Origin: Apoderus coryli
Lineage: Eukaryota > Arthropoda > Insecta > Coleoptera > Attelabidae
DNA: 64,000 nucleotides
Assembly: GCA_911728435.2 (NCBI GenBank)
Contig: OU452205.1
Location: 9,740,260 to 9,804,259, forward strand
Direction: 5' to 3'
Part shown: piece after piece, positions 55,906 to 64,000 of the stretch
How the letters are laid out: the number at the start of each line of letters is the position of its first letter
Position numbering within the stretch: the first letter of the stretch is position 1
Position numbers and translations under genes: made by a program
The notes under the pieces: model-generated
Told to the model about the DNA's origin: nothing
What the model saw: the letters and a program-made list of their open reading frames with translations, nothing else
Database searches by the model: none

Positions 55906-57539
55906 GACCAGAAGGGTCATTTAATCAGTGGTTTTCTTTTAAATAAATTATGTGTGACAAGCAGAGATCTACAATCATATGAGGTCAGTTAATTTAATTT
56001 ATTTATTTTAATACAGATTAATAAAGTTGATATTCTTTGTTTGTTATTTCTTTAATTAAAACTTGAAGTACAAGCCGCTCGTAAAGCTTGAATCGAACCA
56101 GTGAGCAATTTAAATAGCATATAGTGGTTCACCTGGACTGAGCTATAAAACTAGTATTCTTTCTGAGTGTAAACAATTCCCGCTAATTTTCCTATGCTAC
56201 AAAATACCCTAAATTATTTGGGAAAACGAAGCATACGATTGTTTTGAAAATTTTAGTGAGTACTCATCTCAATCGAATCTTTTGCTATATATTATTTTGA
56301 TATTTCTGCCCCTTCTCGTCTTAAAATCTAATTTTGCACATTATCGACTTTTTACTTTATAAGAAATACATGCATAACTTTTAGCCGCTCAACATATCTT
56401 ATTAGTGTTCACTCAATAACTAAGATACAATTTCCACGGTACACGGTATATGTATAACTTAAATAATGAATTAAAAAAAATAATTCATGAATCTTTTAAC
56501 ATTACACCTTCGATTATGCTTGGCATGGTAAATTTCTTAGAATCCGCCGCTGTTTCTTTCACCTGTCGTGGACCATACCGTAGAAGATATATCTTAAACT
56601 CCATCTATTATACTTCGGTATACTGGTATACCTACATTTTTCATTTCAAGACAATACTGGACTGGGTATAGAGATATCTAATAGTTGAACTTTTATATAA
56701 ATGAATCCTAAATTTCAAATCTATTTGCCACTTTATTTCTGTCTAAAAATAAATCATTTATCTTGATTTCACTTTGGAAAAACTCATGATTATAGTTTTT
56801 TGAAATTCTCTTTTAATTAGTTTCCGTCCCAAAGAATATAAATGACTTTCATTACTCTTTCCCTAATTGTTTTAACAACTTTTTGCTCAAAAACTACGTT
56901 TGATAAGAGAAAAAATATCCAACATCTCACACAGAATTAATGTTGTGTAGTTAGCGTATAGCGGGGTGGCAAGTTATGCTACATACAGTTTTGCAAGTTG
57001 GAGAGAAGACCCCGTTTTTTCCTCAAATTGCATATTTCTTTATCAAACCATCTATCATATCGTTTTTGTGGAGAAATTGCAATCAGCAAATTTTGTATAT
57101 TTACAAGATATGATACCGAAGGTGGAGTATTGAACTTTTATAAATTAGGAATAAGGGAAAATACTTAGTTTGACCGTTTGCAACATATTTTTTAGAATAT
57201 ACCGGGTGTGGCAATATGTTTGGGACAAACGAAAGTATGAGTGAAGAGGTCTGGAGAATATACAACATTTTATAGTACCTCGTGGTCCAATTCCACTAAT
57301 TTACTTTTGGCAATTCGGAAAGAATGTCATGGACCTATTCTGGTAAAATATCATTTACAAACATTGAACAAAAGAATGCCTTTTCCCCAAACTATACAAA
57401 TTTATTTATCTACAATTTTATATACAAAAACTGTCAATACAGATAACAAAATATACAGGTCCGTCCACTTGAGATATTTATGTTATTATGTTAATATCTT
57501 TAATATATTACATTATTCCTCCCCTAACAATAAACTAAA

Positions 57540-58870
57540 AGCTTGTATATTCTAAACGTTCAACAGCTTTAATTTGTCTTTTAGTTCTTGAAATCTTAAC
57601 TACCTCACTTTCTACTTCACTGTCACTAGTGTCATCTTCCGTATACCCTGTCAAATCCACTATTGAATAATCATTTTTATCAATTTCTTCCGACCTTGGT
57701 TCATAATATTGAGATTCGATAAATGAAAATTTTTTAATTTGATTTAAATGACGTTTACATGAGACATCTGTGTCACAAATTTTTACTAAATAAGTGGATT
57801 TACCCAGTCTTTTCACAATAATTGCTTTAGTCAAAATTGGTTTCCTAGGATTGCGATAATTTTTACTGTGACATTTTCACCTATATTAAATTCTACAAAT
57901 CTACAGCCTTTATAATATTCTTTTTGTTTAAGTTGCTTTGCTTGAACATGACTCTCCAATTGAACATCGAGCAGTTCCTGTTCCGATAAAAGTAGATCAA
58001 AACGTGTTCTCAGTTTACGTTGGAACATGAACTGTGCCGGCGCTTGACCCGTTGTCAATGTGACGCATTACGGTTGTCAAACAAAAAGTTGTTCAAAGCT
58101 TTATTAAGATCAATATGCTTATTTTTCCCTAGAGCGTTTATTAAAGCTTTTTTTACCGTTTTAACCGCGTTCTCGGCGGCACCATTCGATGATGGATTGT
58201 AAGGTGGCGAAGTTATATGCTTAATAGAATTTTGTATTAAAAAGTTTTGAAATTCACTAGAACAAAATGTTGGTGTATTATCGGTTACAATTAATTTAGG
58301 TAAACCAAATCTAGCGAAGGAGAACTTCAATTGTTGTCTTTAAATTTATAGAAGTTACTGGAAATACCTCTAACCATTTGGAATATGAATCAATTATAAT
58401 TAAAAAGGATTTGTTTAAGAAAGGGCCCATAAAATCTAAATGGAGGCGGGACCAAACTTCCGATGGTTACGTCCACACATTCAACATTGTTTTATCTGGA
58501 TTTTTTTTATTGGCCATGCAATTTTCACATATTTCACAAATTTATTCAATATTTTTACTTAATCCAGGCCACCAAAAATAGGATCGTGCTATGCTTTTCA
58601 TTTTTACAACACCCATATGAGATGTATGTAGGCTTTTCAATATATCAGATTGTAGACTTACAGGTATAATCAATGTATTATTCCATAAGACACAATCAGA
58701 TTCAATACTTAGTTCCTCTCTCATTTTATAAAAAACTTTTTTTTTAACATTATTTGCTTTTAACACATTATACAAAGGAGACAGTGTCGTAGCCAAATTG
58801 GGTACGAATTTATACCAAAGTAGTTAATTAACCCGAGAACTGATTTCAATTGCGTAACATTTTGAGGGAT
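57540..58870 (-). pseudogene. Ty3/Gypsy pol fragment (reverse transcriptase/RNase H end junction, integrase)
   Basis: On the minus strand a short reverse transcriptase-derived piece (NVTQLKSVLGLINYFG, about 58855-58810) is followed directly by the integrase zinc-binding region (HTSHMGVVKMKSIARSYFWW, about 58620-58570). The catalytic core has LHLDFMGPF, VTDNTPTFCSSEF and GAAENAVK, supplying the three acidic residues (D, D, E). A C-terminal part to 57548 ends in a charged tail (YTEDDTSDSEVESE). RNase H appears missing between the first two parts, and stops or frameshifts fall near 58540, 58330, 58058 and 57833. No LTR is attached on either side. Orientation is that of the neuroligin gene. A retrotransposon relic; function is lost. 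Confidence 0.8.
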
Positions 58871-58874
58871 AGGT

Positions 58875-58985
58875 GATTATTAAAATTCTGTTTCGTTACG
58901 CAGGTCATATATTTTTGGTTATATTATATCTTGTCGAGAAAGTTTTGGTGCGACAGAACCGATGTTTTCTATAATGGTTCATTAA
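58875..58985. repeat. dispersed repeat, uninterrupted copy
   Basis: TTATTAAAATTCTGTTTCG, TACGCAGGTCATATATTTTT, CGAGAAAGTTTTGG and CGACAGAACCGAT occur here contiguously; the copy at 2757-3070 is split by a foldback. It abuts the Gypsy fragment at 58870. Confidence 0.7.
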
Positions 58986-60099
58986 ATCTGGTAAGAAAAT
59001 TACTATGATATTGTCTCATGATCATTCTTCCTTTCGCTAAGTATTCAATGTACATCACACTCTGCTAATCCCAATAAAAACCTTTCGCCATTTCTTTCGT
59101 CTATTAGCCTATAGTATGCGAAATGCCTTGGTATTACAGTTATACGTTTGTTTACCTACATAATCACTATCTAACTGTGTTTAAAATAATTTAATAATTA
59201 AACATTATATACAAGTTCTATAATATTACACAAATTATCTCATATGCTCTGTGTTACAAATTGAGAAATTAATTATACATTTATATTTAACAAAATGTCT
59301 ACCCACTAGTTAAGCAACGCATTAACAATCTGCTAAAACCAATCAAATTATTGCTGCCATCGTTTGTTAGTTAATAATTCCAAATACTATACAGGATAAT
59401 TTAATAAACTTTGTATTTAGGTTTATGATGCTTTTGATCCTGTATTCACCTGTTTCAATACCGAGTAACCATTATAACCGCTAATGGTTAGGCACATAAT
59501 TACGTTAATAATATTCACGTTAAGGTAAACACTATAACCATAAGTAGTTTAATATCGTTTGACAATATTGTTATGTCGTATTGACATGGACGTCTATTAT
59601 GGTAAAACGTGTAAGGGGTTTCGAGAGACATCAACATTATGTATGTAGATTTGCCCTAAGTTTAATGCATGTGCTGATGTGAATTGAGGCATTTCAAGTG
59701 GACATCATTTAATGTTTACATCATCAATAATTATTATTGTAGCAAATTGTTAATCGTTCACCGATATTCAGTAGTTATATCATAAGTACATTGAAATAAT
59801 CGGTTTTACATCGACAACTTGTTGCATAACTAAACGTGTCAGAGTGACAGCTAAGCGAGAAGATTATTCTCTTTAACTGTTATTTTAAATCATGAATGGT
59901 ATTAATAATTAATAATCAACTAAATAGATTAATAATTCACGCATGTAAATGGTTATACCACGATTTTTTGTCCCGTGAATTTTTCATGAATTGTATTAAT
60001 CATACCAGATATAAGTAGGAGATAAGCAATGTGAATGAGTGATAACAGGGGCAAAAAGTCTTTTTTAGGTTTTTATTAAGATGCTTGTGTTAAGTATGT

Positions 60100-60750
60100 A
60101 ATAATAATAATAAACAGTTTATTCACAGCTTTCAAAGTACAATATAATATACAGGTTCTTATATAAAAAAAATACAATTGGCAAATGAAAATGGGCCAGA
60201 AGGCAGTACATTACTGATATCAAATTCTAGCTCAGAACCAGCAGCAGCATGGACAGCAAAGGCTTGACCATTATGAAAATCTTTGAAAAAAAGAGAAAAC
60301 TAAACATCATGTTATCAACAACAATGAGATTAAAGATCAAATATTTATTATATAATTATTATATTAAATTATAGAAAATAATACAACGAAAACAAAATAT
60401 TCATACTCTAACAACACATACAATACTAATGACAGTAAATTATATTAACAATTCACATAAAATAAAACTTCATACAATTTAATTTAATACAGCAAGGTAG
60501 GAAAAGAAAAACAACAATAATAAATGTGATCAGTCATTGATTGAAAATGACATTCTCCTGTAAGTTCTTTTAAATAGCGGAACCGATAACGTTTTGAAAT
60601 GAGGAGGAATCTCGTTATACAATCTGTATAATATATGAAACGAAAAGGATCGTCGAAAAATTGCAGTATTATGTGTGTGTATCAGTTTTAGATTTATGAA
60701 GTTCTTCTTAATACAAGCACTAACATGTTGACAAGCATAAATCAATGACC
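60100..60750 (-). pseudogene. LINE 3' fragment with ATT tail
   Basis: The minus strand encodes TAIFRRSFSFHILYRLYNEI followed by PPHFKTLSVPLFKRTYRRM (about 60665-60545), the C-terminal FRRSFSxxxxxLxNxIPxxFK block of CR1-like LINEs. The sequence then continues as an AT-rich 3' region to (TTATT)-type repeats at about 60118-60102. Only the extreme 3' part of the element was retained. Confidence 0.65.
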
Positions 60751-61399
60751 AATCAGATGTTTGGCTTGCAGAGCAACACTAAAAACAATATTATTTGATA
60801 CTTTAGTTAACTTTTCTATTCATCATCAGACAGACACGTTTTCAGCTATATTGGTGTGGAGAGAAACCCCGACTAAAACCATGTTGACATGTGCTCAACA
60901 CATTGCAGACATTTAAGAACTCAAAAATCTTCTCCGCTACAATCTTTCATTTAGATAAAGTTATGTGTCATCGTAGTGTAATGTGGAAGGGAAGTCGTCA
61001 ACTGAGGTCAAGAACACTGCCTACAATCTTGCAAAGAACTTCTCAAGAAAATGATATAAATCTATAAATTCTAGTTAAACGAAGATCCCAACTATTAAAC
61101 CCTAATTAAGCCTGATGAAAGCCTTGGAATATCCAGTAGATCCAGCATCAAACACCTCGTCGAGAACATTGGAATAACCTTAAGGAGCATAAGTGGGTAA
61201 ATTATGTCTAAGTGTTCATTTATTTGCATATAAAGAAGCAATACGAATCTAGGACGCATCCTTATAAGTCCTAGGTAAACCAACCTTCGGAACAGGAAGT
61301 ACTCTAGCTTTCTTCCAGAAGTCAGCCAAAGTATCTACTTCATTGAAGTAGTTGACTATATTATTATGTAGTAATAATGAAATAAAAACTCCAACTTTA

Positions 61400-61475
61400 C
61401 TAGTTGTCGTCCAAATTTTATAAAAATTTCTTTATGATGGACATACATTTCCATCATCAGCCCTTGAAGAACAAT
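61400..61475 (-). repeat. decayed hammerhead motif
   Basis: The minus strand reads AGGG, CTGATGA, T, GGA-AATGTATG-TCC, but GAAA is replaced by ATCA. Confidence 0.35.
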
Positions 61476-62486
61476 ATTATCTAAATGTAAAACAATAAAG
61501 ATAATAATTCGTACAGCATATAAAAAAGTGTACATAAAATGACACAAATAGTTGAGATTTATTTATTTGAGTTTCCTTTCAGTATGGCCAATATAACAAA
61601 CTTTGTAATTATTTTGTTCTTGGAATTTAAGAGAATAAACTCCAGAATTTCCTCCTCTGTTAGGAATTCGCAATAAATTGACCTAAGTTAAGTAATGTTT
61701 TAAAGCAAACGTCAATACCAGAATTCTCAAAAAGTTTTCTTAGTATTATGTACAACTGAACTCCAAAAAGGAATTGAGGGATTTTTTTTTTATAATAATG
61801 AGTATATGAAGAAAATTAGTAGTTAATTTTAAATAAATCAATAAATGCACTGTATTTTTTGTAGTAAAGACCTCTTTCCCTAGCCATTAACATAGTTCCC
61901 AATGTAAGCCACGTAGAGCTGATGTGCTACCGATAGTGTCCTGAAGTGCTTTATGAGCTCCCATGTGAAATTTACGGGCCTACTAGATGCAGAGAGGGCG
62001 CTCTAAGACGTGACTCAAATGCAAAACCTCAACCGTCCCATTCAGTGTGTATACACCTCCTCTACTTAGGTACATACATAGATTACTAGTAGGTATCTGG
62101 TATAATATGTATAGTAGAGAAGGGAGTTTTTGCAAATAAAATTTATGCACTCACTTTGCGACTACAGACTACAAATGGTTGCTATCATATATGCAGGAAC
62201 GAGAGACCGTTCTGGTACACTTTCTGCCCATTTTACTGCTTTGCTTTTTTATTATTTCAAATGGGAAGACAAAGAGTGTCAATCAAGAATTTTCTTTAAA
62301 ATTTTCAGAGATTTAATCAGTCAAGTAGGTAACAGTATCATTGACAATTTATTTTTATTTTTTTGATTTCTTGAACATTCTTTTTAATTACGTTTTAACT
62401 TTTTCTTGGGAATGGGGTTCAACCATTTAAACACGTATACCTAATTGAAACTGTATAATTTCATGTCAATTTTCCCCCCTTTTTTT

Positions 62487-62526
62487 CTTCAACTTTTCGA
62501 TAGGCTATGCTATCTTCTTCAGGAAC
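62487..62526 (-). repeat. degenerate hammerhead motif
   Basis: The minus strand reads GTTC, CTGAAGA, A, helix II GATAG-CATAGC-CTATC, GAAA, AGT, T, GAAG. Helix III lost its C-G pair and helix I is 3 bp. Confidence 0.45.
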
Positions 62527-63011
62527 TAAAACATGTTTTTGAAGACAATACAATACATATTTAAAATCATTTTTAGTACAATTTACATCGTTGAGTTTTT
62601 TTTCTTCTAAAACTTTTACCGTTTGCGCATTTTTTTAACTAATGTGCGTTTTCACGCACTACCAGTAACTGTACGTTCTTAGTTTTTCGCGGTTGTAAGG
62701 GCTGATAATGAGTTGAAACAGAAATGTACGTATGTACCGGGTGGCCCGTTTAAGAGGCACCACTACCTTATCTGAGAAACTATAAACAGTACAACAAAAA
62801 GTTAAATAGAAACTTTTGTTGGGTTAATTTTTACATATACAGGGTGGCTCATATTGCAGTGACGGCATTCAACGTCTTTATTTTAAATAACACACCCTAT
62901 ATATTGATATATATTTAGATATATAATAGTATGGGCTTTACATACACCGTTTCGAATTTTCAATATTTAGCTTATATTTCAACTATCGTACGTAAGTTAT
63001 TTGATTGATGT

Positions 63012-63640
63012 TTTAGATTCTGTTTGGATAGAAAAAAATATACATAAATGCTGTACTTCTGGTAAAAAAACTGTTACTGTAATTTGAAAAATGACACAGT
63101 GTTGCCATGTTTGGCATTTTATTAATTTTCTCGTTTTTTTCAAATGCACACTCCTTGTATATTACGTCAGATGCCCTCGAGTCACTGTTTCTAAAATATC
63201 AGTGGTGAAACCGTTTCACCAACAAGTCAATTATTTTTTAGCCATTGTGTGTTTGGAAAAGAGTTGTCTCAATTCGAAAAAATTACAGTACCTATGATAT
63301 AACTCTACAGAAGATTCTGTCAAGATATCGGTTTTATACGGAAATAAGAAACTAAAAATATTGACAGGTTAGTCCTGGTTTCACCACTGATATTTTAGAA
63401 ACAGTGAGTCGAGGGTACCGCATGATACGATATATATATCGTATATATTGTTGAATTTGCCTTTGAATGGTTTATTCATATCTGACATAATATACAGGGG
63501 TGTGCATTTGAAAAAAACTAGAAAATTAATGAAATGCCAAATATGGCAACACTGTGTGATTTTTCAAATTACAGTAACAGTTCTTTTGGCTGAAGTACAG
63601 CATTTATGTATGTTTTTTTCTATCCAAACAGAATATAAAA
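63012..63640. repeat. large foldback element
   Basis: The left arm (63012-63215) and right arm (63370-63640) mirror each other through ATTCTGTTTGGATAG, ATAAATGCTGTACTTC, CACAGTGTTGCCAT, CAAATGCACAC and GTTTCTAAAATATCAGTGG. The right arm carries an extra segment of about 60 bp including a TATATATATCG palindrome (63430-63448). The centre (63220-63370) is single-copy. Nearby CAGGGTGGC words (about 62845) suggest further mariner-type ends to the left. Confidence 0.75.
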
Positions 63641-63649
63641 ATTTTTGTT

Positions 63650-63985
63650 TCTTTTTCTCGGGATAAAGGTTCTGTTTTAAAACGGGAAAATTTTCTTTGA
63701 AATATTTTTTTATTTCATGTCTGTAGGTACATATTTTTTTCTTACCGACATCGCATTTTTTTATGGAACAAAACAAAAATACCCAATAAAAGTGGTGTAA
63801 ACAAAAATATTGTTCCATAAAAAACATGCGATGTTGGTAAAAAAAATAAATGTAGGTACCTGAAGAAGGCATACTAGCCGAAACGTAGTACCTACAGACA
63901 TGAAATAAAAAAATATTTCAAAGAAAATTTTCCCGTTTTAAAACAGAACCTTTATCTCAAGAAAAAGAAACAATAAAGTTCAAGA
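63650..63985. repeat. foldback element with one hammerhead arm
   Basis: Arms share AAAGGTTCTGTTTTAAAACG, GGAAAATTTTCTTTG, ATTTCATGTCTGTAGGTAC and ATGGAACA with their mirrors on the right. The right arm contains the complete hammerhead at 63852. The left arm lacks the corresponding core, so one arm was shortened. Confidence 0.75.
63852..63895 (+). ncRNA. candidate type I hammerhead ribozyme, 8-bp helix I
   Basis: GTAGGTAC (helix I), CTGAAGA (63860-63866), A, helix II GGC-ATACTA-GCC, GAAA, minimal helix III AC-GT, A (cleavage after 63887), GTACCTAC (perfect 8-bp partner). This is the best-paired helix I in the window; the only departure from the consensus is the extra A before helix II. Confidence 0.7.
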
Positions 63986-64000
63986 AAAATACAAGATTAG

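Larger units (their letters stand above)
32155..64000 (-). other. probable further intron or upstream region of neuroligin
   Basis: I found no other neuroligin exon (for example the EDCLYLN block expected before this exon), so everything to the window edge is probably intron or 5' sequence. Apart from the elements listed separately, these stretches show nothing I can name: 32160-33440, 34690-37340, 38300-40770, 42450-44260, 44890-45090, 45200-46290, 48880-49050, 49540-50110, 50330-51830, 52380-53120, 53730-54950, 55910-57530, 58990-60090 and 60760-62480. All are AT-rich with frequent stops. A CAAGGTGCTTCAAAAAGT at about 40058 resembles a mariner-type end. A decayed GAAACATAC/TTCGG hammerhead fragment may lie at 32730-32760. 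Confidence 0.5.

Noticed and set aside
60820..60860. CATCATCAG followed by GTTTTC as another hammerhead
   Set aside because: The GAAAAC-like word lies on the wrong side of CTGATGA, so the order of core elements is not that of a hammerhead.
63564..63872. 102-codon minus-strand frame at the right edge
   Set aside because: Falls across the arms of two foldback repeats; no protein similarity recognised.
1..64000. CRISPR arrays, bacterial operons, tRNA or rRNA genes
   Set aside because: No spaced short direct repeats, no ribosome-binding-site-led gene strings, and no tRNA A/B-box pairs or rRNA cores were seen; the window is eukaryotic intronic DNA.

Overview
This is a 64 kb window of AT-rich, repeat-laden animal genomic DNA, almost certainly from an insect. 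The evidence is a divergent insect-type ionotropic receptor gene, an arthropod-style neuroligin, and a repeat set (Tc1/mariner-like, piggyBac, insect-type Crypton, CR1/Jockey/RTE-like LINEs, Ty3/Gypsy fragments, Penelope-associated hammerhead ribozymes) typical of insect genomes. A beetle is a reasonable guess, but the sequence alone does not settle the order. There are no prokaryotic operons, CRISPR arrays or tRNA/rRNA genes that I could see.

Host genes: two minus-strand exons belong to one neuroligin gene. The upstream exon (32002-32154) and the next one (2039-2242) join in phase across an intron of about 29.8 kb. Everything from 32155 to 64000 is then probably further intron or upstream sequence of the same gene. 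Inside the large intron, on the opposite strand, sits a complete two-exon ionotropic receptor gene (12541-13410 joined to 14906-15814, 592 codons). The only other long intact reading frame is a Crypton tyrosine recombinase (4172-5224, minus).

Mobile DNA, left to right: a mariner-like element with TA duplications and clear terminal repeats (151-1363); a TIR-bounded unit holding the Crypton (3735-6088); a palindromic MITE (9590-9788); a LINE fragment (10445-11515); a clean solo LTR with a 4-bp duplication (11542-11927); a mariner-like element nested in another (about 17280-19795); several LINE pieces (23-29 kb, 33-34 kb, 38 kb, 46.9-50.3 kb, 60 kb); a piggyBac element with TTAA duplications and small introns (40775-42443) plus a second piggyBac transposase tail (48.4 kb); a mariner fragment (53 kb); and a Gypsy-type integrase region (57.5-58.9 kb).

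The most striking pattern is a set of hammerhead-ribozyme motifs (CTGANGA, helix II, GAAA, a very short self-complementary helix III, cleavage position, helix I). About ten copies look well formed and about ten more are decayed. They occur as head-to-head inverted pairs (31438-31903, 44311-44870, 51837-52371), as a 164-bp tandem dimer (29351-29678), and as a second family (42012-42195, 63786-63990). Helices I and II differ between loci with compensating changes, and several copies share a downstream TGTGGAG-type motif. Type I hammerheads are known from Penelope-like retroelements and animal retrozymes, so I read these as non-autonomous members of those classes. Most carry one extra A or T between the CTGANGA core and helix II. 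Two canonical copies (8479-8561, 25071-25143) lack that extra base. No intact Penelope reverse transcriptase is present.
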